Assembly: GCA_965215705.1 (NCBI GenBank) | Contig: CBDCEE010000004.1 | Coordinates: 1 to 13,455 of the forward strand | Direction: 5' to 3' | DNA from: JAAXPZ01 sp965215705 | Lineage (GTDB): Bacteria > Campylobacterota > Campylobacteria > Campylobacterales > Sulfurovaceae | DNA: 13,455 nt | Part shown: one piece after another, positions 6,983 through 13,455 of the stretch | Layout of the letters: the number at the start of each line of letters is the position of its first letter | Numbering within the stretch: position 1 is the stretch's first letter | Translations under genes and position numbers: made by a program | Notes under the pieces: model-generated | The model's database searches: none | What the model was told of the DNA's origin: nothing | What the model saw: the letters and a program-made list of their open reading frames with translations, nothing else

Positions 6983-7630
6983 CTATAGTTTTGTAAAATT
7001 TTCTATAATTTTGAGCCCATGTTCATGGCTCTTCTCTGGGTGGGGCTGGATGCCATAGATGTTTTCATGTTGTACAGCGGAGACAAACTCATAACCGTAG
7101 TAGGTTTTACCAATGGCGTACTTGTCATCACAAACAGCGTGGAATGAGTGGACAAAGTAGAGATAGAACTCATCTGGAAGTCCTGCGAGTAGTGCAGATC
7201 GCCCATTCTCCATCCTCCATTCTCCATCTTCCATCCTCTTCTGTAAGAAGAGCTCATTCCATCCCATGTGTGGGACTTTGCGCTTGTGGTCAAACTTTTG
7301 CTCGTCAAAGGCGATTATTTTTCCGGGGATTAACCCCAGGCCCTGATGCCTGCCAAACTCTTCACTCTCATCAAATAGCAGTTGCATACCAAGGCAGGTA
7401 CCCATCAAGGGTCTGCCTGTATCAGTGAATGTTTTGATCGCTTCTGCCATGCCGCTTTGGTGGAGGTGTGCCATCGCATCGGGGAAGGCTCCCACACCCG
7501 GAAGGGTCACCCTGTCATACTCTGCCAGCTTGTCCGGATCACTGACCAGCTCTGCCTTAGCGCCTACCTTGACAAAGGCGTTAAAGACTGAACCCAGATT
7601 GCCCATCTTGTAATCTACAATACCAATCAT
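6983..7630 (-). CDS. hisH: Imidazole glycerol phosphate synthase, glutamine amidotransferase subunit, with a repeat insertion
   Basis: Supplies ammonia from glutamine to HisF in the fifth step of histidine biosynthesis. This is a class I amidotransferase of 215 residues. Visible are the oxyanion-side PGVGAFPDA (44-52), the nucleophile Cys79 in MGTCLGMQ, PHMGWNELF (120-128), YLYFVHSFH (156-164), and the His197/Glu199 pair in GIQPHPEKS. All catalytic residues are present. The oddity is residues 132-143 (RMEDGEWRMENG), encoded by five copies of a 7-bp repeat (7203-7237) and placed between two conserved blocks where relatives have a short loop. The 648-nt frame is intact. The first ATG has only a weak AGG 7 nt upstream. 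It heads the hisH-hisA-prmA-ftsH run from a TATAAT promoter at 7688-7693. Confidence 0.93.
   Translation of the reverse strand: MIGIVDYKMGNLGSVFNAFVKVGAKAELVSDPDKLAEYDRVTLPGVGAFPDAMAHLHQSGMAEAIKTFTDTGRPLMGTCLGMQLLFDESEEFGRHQGLGLIPGKIIAFDEQKFDHKRKVPHMGWNELFLQKRMEDGEWRMENGRSALLAGLPDEFYLYFVHSFHAVCDDKYAIGKTYYGYEFVSAVQHENIYGIQPHPEKSHEHGLKIIENFTKL
7203..7237 (-). repeat. Five 7-bp tandem repeats inside hisH
   Basis: On the minus strand the units are AGGATGG, AAGATGG, AGAATGG, AGGATGG and AGAATGG (consensus ARRATGG). They lie wholly in the hisH frame and encode residues 132-143, in a surface-loop position between the conserved HMGWN and YFVHS blocks. The five units are 35 bp, so neighbouring bases must have adjusted the frame. 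Confidence 0.85.
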
Positions 7631-7645
7631 GATATAGCCTGTTTA

Positions 7646-7666
7646 TTTCTCATTTCTCATTTCTCA
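7646..7666. repeat. Three perfect 7-bp tandem repeats in the hisH 5' untranslated region
   Basis: TTTCTCA occurs three times in a row, followed by a partial TTTT. On the hisH-sense strand it reads TGAGAAA x3. It lies between the likely transcription start (about 7681) and the hisH ATG (7630), so it would be in the mRNA leader. It resembles a telomere-like minisatellite and recalls the purine-rich 7-mers within hisH. Confidence 0.8.
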
Positions 7667-7687
7667 TTTTAAAATAATAGTACCGCG

Positions 7688-7693
7688 ATTATA
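7688..7693 (-). promoter_or_regulatory. hisH-hisA-prmA-ftsH promoter, -10 box
   Basis: The minus strand reads TAGGTATAATCGC with a perfect TATAAT 11 bp after the upstream exonuclease stop. Transcription would begin near 7681, about 50 nt before hisH. No clear -35. This is the only good promoter I see for the four-gene run. Confidence 0.6.
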
Positions 7694-7704
7694 CCTAAAT
7701 AGGC

Positions 7705-8505
7705 TTATTGCAAATCTTCGTAGTTGTCTAACTCTTGCTCTATCGCATCCGAAAAAGGTTTGTGATAACCCAGAGGGGGAAGGTTGTCTCTCATAGTTTG
7801 CAGGAAGCTGTAGTAGTCGGGTAGCGTGAGATCGCCTCGCAGGAGCTCATACTTGAGATAGAGCCAGTAGGTGTTGAGTACATCGGATTGGCAGTACTCT
7901 TTGATGAGGGAAAGCTTGTCATCATAGTAGAGATCGAGTACTTGATCGCCACTGACATCGTATTTGCCTGGGATGCCTGCCATGGTGCAAAGAGTATCAA
8001 GCTTGAGATTACGTACAGCGCCAAAGCTCCCCATGGAGTCTAGTAGATCTAGATGGAAGCCTTCAGCAAAGCGTTGACGGTAGTTTTCCCATTTGGTTTT
8101 GTTGAGCATGGGATTGCTCTGGTCGAACCATGCGGGGAAGCTGATGTTGTACTTCATGGCACGAATGAGTAGCATGGGCATATCAAATCCTCTGCCGTTA
8201 AAGGAGACCAGTTTGGGATTTTTCTCTTCGACAAAGCGGAAAAAGTGACGAATGATGCTCTCCTCATCATCTTGCCCTTCTCCAAAATCCCCTACTTTGA
8301 TAAAACGTCCGAATTCATCGGCGATCACGGCAGAGAGAGCAACCAGTTTATGGTATGGAAGAGGGAGAAAAGTGGTATTTTTCTGTTCTTCATAGTGTGA
8401 GAGAGCTTCTTTGATAATCTCTAGTTCACCCTCTTTGGTTGTTTCAAAAGTCTGGAGTATGAGGTCAATATCAGGGATCGTTTCACAGTCAAATATGCAA
8501 ATCAT
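7705..8505 (-). CDS. Predicted 3'-5' exonuclease related to the DNA polymerase B proofreading domain
   Basis: A stand-alone DEDDy exonuclease of the family related to the polymerase B exonuclease domain. Numbered from the start chosen here (266 residues), Exo I is FDCETIPD (5-12) with Asp6 and Glu8. Exo II is SFNGRGFDMPML (101-112) with Asp108. Exo III is YCQSDVLNTYWL (204-215) with Tyr204 and Asp208. These would bind two metal ions and trim DNA or RNA 3' ends; the physiological substrate is unknown. The frame is open to an ATG at 8553, but a TATAAT box at 8538-8533 would put the transcript start near 8526. The ATG at 8505 has AAGG 6 nt upstream (8515-8512), and the protein then begins MICIFDCE as relatives do. 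It is divergent from htrB with a 48-bp gap. Confidence 0.88.
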   Translation of the reverse strand: MICIFDCETIPDIDLILQTFETTKEGELEIIKEALSHYEEQKNTTFLPLPYHKLVALSAVIADEFGRFIKVGDFGEGQDDEESIIRHFFRFVEEKNPKLVSFNGRGFDMPMLLIRAMKYNISFPAWFDQSNPMLNKTKWENYRQRFAEGFHLDLLDSMGSFGAVRNLKLDTLCTMAGIPGKYDVSGDQVLDLYYDDKLSLIKEYCQSDVLNTYWLYLKYELLRGDLTLPDYYSFLQTMRDNLPPLGYHKPFSDAIEQELDNYEDLQ

Positions 8506-8519
8506 CATCAGCCTTGTGG

Positions 8520-8525
8520 TAGAAT
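8520..8525 (+). promoter_or_regulatory. Candidate htrB-msbA-GT25 promoter, -10 box
   Basis: TGTGGTAGAAT offers an extended -10-like TAGAAT 34 bp before the htrB ATG. It overlaps the 5' untranslated region of the divergent exonuclease gene. A second option, TACAAT at 8537-8542, would leave almost no leader. Moderate support only. Confidence 0.4.
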
Positions 8526-8532
8526 ATCGACT

Positions 8533-8538
8533 ATTATA
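8533..8538 (-). promoter_or_regulatory. Exonuclease gene promoter, -10 box
   Basis: The minus strand reads TTGTATAATAG with a perfect TATAAT. The predicted transcript start (about 8526) lies inside the longest possible ORF, which supports the shorter start at 8505. It shares a 48-bp spacer with the oppositely oriented htrB. Confidence 0.6.
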
Positions 8539-8553
8539 CAATAAAGTAGGCAA

Positions 8554-9453
8554 ATGCGAAAAAAAATAGACTATGCTCTTATCCGATCTTTTCTAATGAT
8601 AGGGAAGATCCTACCTCAAAAATGGATCTATACATGGAGTCTTGGACTGTTCAAACTCTATTATAAGCTCAAGCCAAAGAGGGTAGATATCATGCATGCC
8701 AATATCAAGCGTGGTTTTCCTGATTTGACGGAAGAGGCACTTGAGTCATTTGGGAAAGAAATCTACGAAGAAACTGCCAAAACGACTGCAGAACTTGTAT
8801 TGCTCTACCATGATAGGCTGGATATAGATGCAGTGGTTATCAACAGAGAGGAGACGCTCCAGAAACTCAAAGCTCTCAATAGGGATACTTCAAATGGTAT
8901 CATCTATATTATGGCACACTATGGAAACTGGGAGCTTTTGGGGCACTTTATGGCAAAAAATGGTTTTCCTCTTGTAGGGGTGGTCAAAGAGGGACGCAAT
9001 AGCTTGATCGAGCAGAAGATATTGATCCCCTTTCGTGCGAAGTTTGGTAATAGTCCTGTAGGGCATGCCTCCTCTATGATTGCCATTACTAAAGCACTGA
9101 AATCCCAAAAATCAGTCTCACTAGCGATAGACCAAGTGGTGCAGCCGCCCAATGGTGTGGTAGTTGACTTCTTTGGACATGCCACAGCAGCTACCAAGGC
9201 GATTGCGATGCTCAAGCTCAAGTATGACCCTTTGGTAGTGCCGATATTTCTTACTAGGGTAGATAAGCAGCGATTTAAGGTAGATATCCATGCACCTATA
9301 GAAGTCGTATTTGAGGGAGGTCTGCCTGAAGAGGAGAAGATCGCGGAGATGACACAGCGCTACTATCAGGTGATCGAAGAGCAGATACGCCAAATACCTC
9401 AGCAGTGGCTATGGCTCTATAATCGATGGAAGGAGATCAAATTTGCGTCCTAA
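8554..9453 (+). CDS. htrB: Lipid A biosynthesis acyltransferase (LpxL/HtrB family)
   Basis: Adds a secondary acyl chain to Kdo-lipid A (or a lipid A precursor) at the inner membrane. The 299 residues match the family. The acyltransferase motif H-x4-E is HYGNWE (122-127) with His122 and Glu127 as the likely catalytic pair. Other family features are a hydrophobic N-terminal segment (about 8-36), KPKRVDIMHANIKRGFP (40-56), and the end QQWLWLYNRWK. The first ATG is kept because relatives start at this point, although AGG is only 3 nt away, a poor spacing. It overlaps the MsbA-like gene by 11 nt, and that neighbour fits a lipid A maturation and export unit. Which acyl chain or which of LpxL/LpxM activities applies cannot be seen from sequence. 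Confidence 0.9.
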   Translation: MRKKIDYALIRSFLMIGKILPQKWIYTWSLGLFKLYYKLKPKRVDIMHANIKRGFPDLTEEALESFGKEIYEETAKTTAELVLLYHDRLDIDAVVINREETLQKLKALNRDTSNGIIYIMAHYGNWELLGHFMAKNGFPLVGVVKEGRNSLIEQKILIPFRAKFGNSPVGHASSMIAITKALKSQKSVSLAIDQVVQPPNGVVVDFFGHATAATKAIAMLKLKYDPLVVPIFLTRVDKQRFKVDIHAPIEVVFEGGLPEEEKIAEMTQRYYQVIEEQIRQIPQQWLWLYNRWKEIKFAS

Positions 9454-11179
9454 GAAAAACAGCGAGAGAGATCCATGGTATGGATTGCGATTCTTGTATC
9501 CCTATTTGAAAGAGCATAAAAAGCACTTCTTAGTTATTTTTATCTCTATGGTGCTTGTGGCAGTGACCAGTGCACTCTCTGCGTATATCTTCAAATATAT
9601 ACTCAATGATATCTTTATCAGTAGAGACAAGCAGATGCTTATTATCTTGCCATTGATAGTGATCGCACTTTTTCTGACTAGAGGGCTAGCAAGGTTTTCT
9701 AGTGCGTATCTCACCACCAAAATAGGTGTTTCTCTAGCCAATAGGCTTAGGAGTACGATGTTTTCCAGATTAGTGCGTGCTGAGTATGCTGCGATAGGGA
9801 AGATCACTACAGGAGAAGTCAATGCACTCCTCATACAGACTGCATTGAATATCCAAAATACAGTCGCCAAGACCCTACCACAACTGATCATTAGCTCCCT
9901 TACAGTGGTGGCATTGATCGTTATGATCCTTTATACAGATTGGCGATTATCACTCTATGCGATTGCTGTAGCTATCTTGATGGTGATACCTGTGAAGATG
10001 CTGGGTAGAGGCGTGAAGAGGCATACAAGTAACTCTGAGGTGATGATCACAGAGATGTCTAACCGTATCAATGAATCTTTCAATAATTTTGACTTGGTTA
10101 AAGTCTACAATAGAGAGGATCATGAGAAGCGGCTATTCGATACTTTTTTAGATAGATATGAGACCTTTCAGATAAAATTGGCAAAATACCAGCTACTCTC
10201 CTCTCCATTCATGGAGTTTTTCATCGCCTTGGCAATCGCTATTGTGATCTATGTAGGTGGGCACTATGTCATAGATGGCAGCATGACTGCTGGAGACTTT
10301 TTTGCTTTTATGGTGGCATTAATGATGCTCTATGCACCTATCAAAAACTTGACACAAAACTATGTAGCACTCTATATGCTCAATGGCTATGTAGAGAGGG
10401 TAGAACAGGTACTCTCACTTCCTCTGGAAAAGCATGTGTCAGAGGGTGAAGTTATCGAAAATATAGAGACAATAGCCTTTGTAAATGTTGACTATAGCAT
10501 CGGCGATACAGAAATACTGCATAATATCTCTTTTGAGATAGAAGCAGGTGACAGGGTGGCGATTGTAGGGAAGAGCGGTGCAGGTAAGAGCAGTATCATT
10601 TCTCTGATCTTTGGGCTGGGGAAGCTTACTTCTGGTGTATTGAATATCAACCAAAAAAGTATAGAGCATTATACCCCACATCAGTTGCGAGAACAGATCT
10701 CCTATGTCAATCAGAGTGCAGGTATATTTAATGCTTCGCTCCAAGAGAATATTCTCTATGGTGAAGCATTGGATATTGAGCGATACAAACATGCAAAGGC
10801 GGAATCACAATGTGATTTTATCACTGATATGCCAGAGGGTGACCAGACAGTAGCTGGAGAGTTTGGCAATAGACTCTCAGGAGGACAACGGCAGCGCATC
10901 GCACTAGCCAGAGCCATCTATCGACAAGGATCACTCTTTGTGCTGGATGAGGCAACCTCTGCACTAGATGCCAACACGGAGAGCTTGATACAGGAGAGTT
11001 TGGAAAGGGTGATGCAAGAGCGAACCAGTATCATCATCGCCCATCGTCTTTCGACCATTGAGAAGTGTAACAAAGTTGTAGTATTGGAGGCTGGTAGAAT
11101 CGTAGCATATGGGAGTTATGAGGGGGTGAGTCAAAGTGGAGTGTTTAGGAAGAATTTTATGATGGAGAATGGACGATAA
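9443..11179 (+). CDS. msbA: MsbA-like ABC exporter (lipid A/LOS flippase candidate)
   Basis: A type IV ABC half-transporter of 578 residues with a six-helix membrane domain (helices near 28-50, 65-87, 143-165, 168-187, 257-279, 284-305) fused to a nucleotide-binding domain. Motifs are Walker A GKSGAGKSS (376-384), Q-loop Gln424, signature LSGGQ (478-482), Walker B LFVLDE (498-503) and H-loop His534, all intact. The start is a TTG: AAGGAG at 9430-9435 lies 7 nt before it, and no ATG gives a better start. It overlaps htrB by 11 nt, so the two are coupled; this pairing suggests flipping of lipid A core across the inner membrane. Sequence cannot separate MsbA from PglK-like or other lipid-oligosaccharide flippases. 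The C-terminus MENGR is encoded by a copy of the hisH repeat motif. Confidence 0.88.
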   Translation: MRPKKNSERDPWYGLRFLYPYLKEHKKHFLVIFISMVLVAVTSALSAYIFKYILNDIFISRDKQMLIILPLIVIALFLTRGLARFSSAYLTTKIGVSLANRLRSTMFSRLVRAEYAAIGKITTGEVNALLIQTALNIQNTVAKTLPQLIISSLTVVALIVMILYTDWRLSLYAIAVAILMVIPVKMLGRGVKRHTSNSEVMITEMSNRINESFNNFDLVKVYNREDHEKRLFDTFLDRYETFQIKLAKYQLLSSPFMEFFIALAIAIVIYVGGHYVIDGSMTAGDFFAFMVALMMLYAPIKNLTQNYVALYMLNGYVERVEQVLSLPLEKHVSEGEVIENIETIAFVNVDYSIGDTEILHNISFEIEAGDRVAIVGKSGAGKSSIISLIFGLGKLTSGVLNINQKSIEHYTPHQLREQISYVNQSAGIFNASLQENILYGEALDIERYKHAKAESQCDFITDMPEGDQTVAGEFGNRLSGGQRQRIALARAIYRQGSLFVLDEATSALDANTESLIQESLERVMQERTSIIIAHRLSTIEKCNKVVVLEAGRIVAYGSYEGVSQSGVFRKNFMMENGR

Positions 11180-11181
11180 AT

Positions 11182-11919
11182 ATGATGACCAAAAATAGTC
11201 CCAAAACCTTTATTATACATCTCCATGCGGCAGTTGCTAGGCAAACACAGGTGGAGTATATAAAGCAAAATTCTTTATACCCTGTAGAGATCATAGATGC
11301 TATAGATGGGGACAAGCTAAGCCAAGAAGAGATAAATCAATATTACCCACCTAAATCTACATTGAAGCCAAAGTATCCTTTTGGGCTCAATAGTGGTGAG
11401 ATTGGATGTTTTTTGAGTCACCGTAAGGCATGGAAAGCAATTGTTGATCAGAACCTCAAAGCAGGATTTATCATCGAAGATGATATAGACTTTGACAGGG
11501 ATGTATTGCAAAAGATTTTAGAGTTATCTGCCGAACATATTGAAAACCTTGGATATATACAGGTACCAGCAAGAAGCCCTAGAGGTGATAGCAGCTCAGT
11601 AGTGGATCAACAAAATATTACTCTTGATAGATTTACGGTTATTCCCTTAGGTGCGTGTGGGCAGCTTGTTGGTTATGAAACTGCTAAAAAACTCTTGGAA
11701 CTGACAGGTACCATTGATAGACCAGTAGATACTTTTTTGCAAATGCATTGGTTTACAGGTATTTATCTGGTGACTGCTACCCCAGTTGTGCTTACAGAAA
11801 TTTCATATGCATTAGGTGGCAGCACACTATCTAAAAAAAGAGCACTACGAGAGAAGATAAAAAGAGTGATACAGAGATTTTGGTATAGAATGCAAGTAAA
11901 ATTCTATTCATCTCAATGA
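11182..11919 (+). CDS. Glycosyltransferase family 25 (LOS/LPS type)
   Basis: A predicted cytoplasmic transferase that adds a sugar (often galactose in this family) to lipooligosaccharide. The 245 residues show the GT25 order: an N-terminal FIIHLHAAVARQTQVEYI strand and helix, IDAIDGDKLS (38-47), GEIGCFLSHRKAWKAI (72-87), and the acidic IIEDDIDFD (97-105), the likely metal/nucleotide-sugar site. The second half is less conserved and ends in a basic stretch (about 215-240) that could touch membrane or lipid A. It starts 2 nt after the ABC exporter stop without a strong ribosome-binding site, so coupling is likely; ATG at 11185 is a possible alternative start. Its 3' end overlaps the convergent GT4 gene by 12 bp. 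Donor and acceptor sugars are unknown. Confidence 0.85.
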   Translation: MMTKNSPKTFIIHLHAAVARQTQVEYIKQNSLYPVEIIDAIDGDKLSQEEINQYYPPKSTLKPKYPFGLNSGEIGCFLSHRKAWKAIVDQNLKAGFIIEDDIDFDRDVLQKILELSAEHIENLGYIQVPARSPRGDSSSVVDQQNITLDRFTVIPLGACGQLVGYETAKKLLELTGTIDRPVDTFLQMHWFTGIYLVTATPVVLTEISYALGGSTLSKKRALREKIKRVIQRFWYRMQVKFYSSQ

Positions 11920-12951
11920 GATATCATTAAGTATAGCAGTAATCATATTTTTAATACTGTTGATGTCATATTTTTGCATTGCACTGCTGTAGGCATTATA
12001 TTGGATTTCCAAGAGCCCCTCTTTTTTAGTAATAATCTCTTCTAATACGATAGCCAAGGCTTTAGGATTCTCTTTTTCTACTAAAAAACCACTTTTACCA
12101 TCTACTATAATCTCTTCTGGTCCACCACATTTTGTAGCAACAACGAGCTTTTTTCTTCCCATTGCTTCTGCAACAACCATACCAAAAGATTCAGTTCTTG
12201 AGGGTAGTACAAAAATATCTATCTTATCTACATAGGTCTCTCTTTCACTGTTGGTTACCCATCCTCTGATTTCAAGTTCATTTTCTACATTATATTTCTT
12301 TTTCAGTCTATACAATATGGGTTTTCTAAGTCCTTCTCCCGCAATAATGCCTCTAAATTGAATACCTCTTTTTTTCAAGATACCTAAAGCCTCTATCAGT
12401 ATATGGTGACCTTTTTTTCTTCTAAAGATACCCATAGAACCTATCAAAGGAGATTTTGGCAATTCCCTAAATATTGGTTCTGTATGATTCTTGATCATAT
12501 TTGGTATGACATAAATAGGTTTTTTGTACCCATTTTTGATTAAAAAGTCTTTTATTTTATAGGATACTGCAATTAAGGCATTTGCATGATCAATATGTTT
12601 AGCATTAAAACCATGTATGATTCCAATGATCGTAAAGTTGTTGAGAATTGCTCTGTGTACAAGCTCTATATCTATCTGTTTATGTACAAATATGATATCT
12701 GGATTGAGTGAGATGAAAAGTGTTTTTATTTTTTGGATTGAGTAGTGGCTTATGAGGGGGAATAGTGTTCTAAAATAAGATAATTCCTTGACATTAAGAT
12801 GGTTGCTGTCTAGGAGTTTTTTTAGCTTGGCACCTTTTCTGATAACTGATACATTTGTATGTCCTAATTCTTTAAATAATTCAGAGTATAGGAGAAAAGA
12901 TTGCTTAGGCCCCCCTAAATCATTTCCCGATATAAAATTGATAATTTTCAT
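11908..12951 (-). CDS. Glycosyltransferase family 4 (GT-B fold)
   Basis: A predicted retaining glycosyltransferase of 347 residues acting on a surface polysaccharide or LOS. The N-terminal half begins MKIINFISGNDLGGPKQSF with the glycine-rich loop typical of GT4. The C-terminal donor-binding half has GSMGIFRRKKGHHILIEAL (171-189), IIAGEG (202-207), the E-x7-E motif ESFGMVVAE (254-262, Glu254 and Glu262), and CGGPEEII (275-282). There is no signal peptide. The ATG has GAGGG 6 nt upstream. It lies downstream of a decayed GT25 and an O-antigen ligase-like gene on the same strand. It is visibly more AT-rich than the housekeeping genes, consistent with an exchangeable sugar locus. Donor and acceptor cannot be predicted. 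Confidence 0.9.
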   Translation of the reverse strand: MKIINFISGNDLGGPKQSFLLYSELFKELGHTNVSVIRKGAKLKKLLDSNHLNVKELSYFRTLFPLISHYSIQKIKTLFISLNPDIIFVHKQIDIELVHRAILNNFTIIGIIHGFNAKHIDHANALIAVSYKIKDFLIKNGYKKPIYVIPNMIKNHTEPIFRELPKSPLIGSMGIFRRKKGHHILIEALGILKKRGIQFRGIIAGEGLRKPILYRLKKKYNVENELEIRGWVTNSERETYVDKIDIFVLPSRTESFGMVVAEAMGRKKLVVATKCGGPEEIIVDGKSGFLVEKENPKALAIVLEEIITKKEGLLEIQYNAYSSAMQKYDINSIKNMITAILNDISLR

Positions 12952-12963
12952 TTTTTGCCCTCT

Positions 12964-13175
12964 TTAAAATCTTTTATTGGAATAGTAGCATATAGCTTCT
13001 ACGTCACTAAGTGGTCTTTGCCAGTCAAGGTAATGTTTCTCAAAATACTCCTAGACAAATTAGCAACTGATATGACAGTGGTTATTTTGTAATCTATGTG
13101 AGGCATTTCTATTTGCTTAATTTCGAATACTTTTCTCTCCTCGCCCTTTGGCAGGTTTATAATATAGATTTTCAT
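12964..13175 (-). pseudogene. Decayed glycosyltransferase family 25 fragment
   Basis: The minus strand starts at an ATG (13175) overlapping the stop of the upstream gene (ATGA). It reads MKIYIINLPKGEERKVFEIK, then HIDYKI, a typical GT25 N-terminus. That frame then loses similarity and stops at a TAG (13001-12999). A second frame shows EYFEKHYLDWQRPLSDVEAI followed by CYYSNKRF, resembling the next GT25 block (R-P-L-x-x-x-E-I-G-C-x-x-S-H), and stops at TAA (12966-12964). The two pieces are therefore one gene split by frame damage and missing roughly its last two thirds. Only some 70 codons remain of about 250. It is probably non-functional; the GT4 ribosome-binding site follows directly. Confidence 0.65.
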
Positions 13176-13455
13176 TTTGCTTTCACAGGGGGCTTAGTAA
13201 GGGATTGTATGATAAAAAATGCGCTCAATAGCATAAAAAGCATAGCACTGGGATAGCTGTATATTTGATTATTTGTAATGGATACAAAGGAAAATATTAC
13301 AACATAGGCATTGAGAAGTGCTCTGTACTCCACGGGGACAGGTAGTTTTAAAAGTAGAAATATATAAAGTAAAAAAAGCAATAAAGAAAGAATGCTTCCG
13401 TCAATCCAAAACTGTAAGTACTGATTGTGAATATTTGGTAGACTTTCTATATAGT
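13172..13455 (-). CDS. O-antigen ligase/polymerase-like membrane protein, C-terminal end (partial)
   Basis: The frame enters from the right edge and stops at TGA (13174-13172), giving about 94 codons. The visible part has SLPNIHNQYLQFWIDGSI followed by a hydrophobic helix (LLLFLLYIFLLLKL), a short loop, and two more helices (AYVVIFSFVSI, AMLFMLLSAFFIIQSL), ending in KPPVKAK. HNxYLxxxxxxG followed by a membrane helix is the signature of the Wzy/WaaL O-antigen ligase domain, where the His is important for activity. It would act at the periplasmic face of the inner membrane, joining or polymerising lipid-linked sugars. The in-frame TTG at 13381 is internal, not a true start. The bulk of the gene lies outside the window. 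Confidence 0.75.
   Translation of the reverse strand, partial: YIESLPNIHNQYLQFWIDGSILSLLLFLLYIFLLLKLPVPVEYRALLNAYVVIFSFVSITNNQIYSYPSAMLFMLLSAFFIIQSLTKPPVKAK

Noticed and set aside
6331..6996. 221-aa open frame antisense to hisA
   Set aside because: Shadow of the well-supported hisA gene; Ser/Pro/Ile-rich composition typical of antisense translation.
7203..7237. CRISPR-like array in hisH
   Set aside because: Units are 7 bp, contiguous and without spacers, inside a coding frame.
8506..8553. Extra N-terminal 16 residues of the exonuclease (start at 8553)
   Set aside because: The segment contains a perfect -10 box and is not needed for the family fold; an SD supports the start at 8505.
13172..13381. 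Separate 69-aa membrane protein starting at TTG 13381
   Set aside because: The frame continues upstream to the window edge with the HNQYLQFW ligase signature, so it is the end of a larger gene.

Overview
The window looks like a chromosomal segment of a free-living Campylobacterota (epsilonproteobacterium), most like the Sulfurovum/Sulfurimonas group. This rests on protein style, moderate GC, compact overlapping operons, and sigma-70 promoters with clear TATAAT boxes but weak -35 regions. The genus is an inference from memory, not a database result.

Left edge (1-359): the C-terminal end of an IS1595-type transposase, a probable IS end, a short orphan ORF tail that may be a gene cut by the element, a hairpin terminator, and the serS promoter. 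Housekeeping block (360-7630): serS on the + strand faces a minus-strand block that reads, in transcription order, hisH, hisA, prmA, ftsH, a small leucine-rich leader ORF, then leuA. The hisH-hisA-prmA-ftsH genes are tightly coupled: one 8-nt gap, then two 8-nt overlaps. The leader ORF (leuL, 25 codons, 5 Leu among its last 7) has its own promoter and Shine-Dalgarno (SD) sequence and precedes three hairpins before leuA. It is a strong candidate for leucine-dependent control of leuA. A near-palindromic 52-bp element fills the space between the serS and leuA stop codons.

Right half (7705-13455): a DEDDy 3'-5' exonuclease (minus) is divergent from a + strand envelope operon: htrB-like lipid A acyltransferase, MsbA-like ABC exporter and a GT25 glycosyltransferase. 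This run converges, with a 12-bp stop-stop overlap, on minus-strand genes: the C-terminal end of an O-antigen ligase/polymerase-like membrane protein, a decayed GT25 fragment, and a GT4 glycosyltransferase. Together these look like the edge of a lipooligosaccharide/lipopolysaccharide locus. The acyltransferase finishes lipid A, the exporter flips it, and the glycosyltransferases and ligase build or attach sugars. The GT end is more AT-rich and contains gene debris, as expected of a variable surface-sugar locus.

Most notable items: (1) the leuA leader peptide, whose leucine codons are complementary to its own ribosome-binding site; (2) a 7-bp tandem repeat inserted in frame inside hisH, with a different 7-bp repeat in the hisH 5' UTR; (3) the decayed GT25 gene. 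No CRISPR array, tRNA or rRNA was seen.
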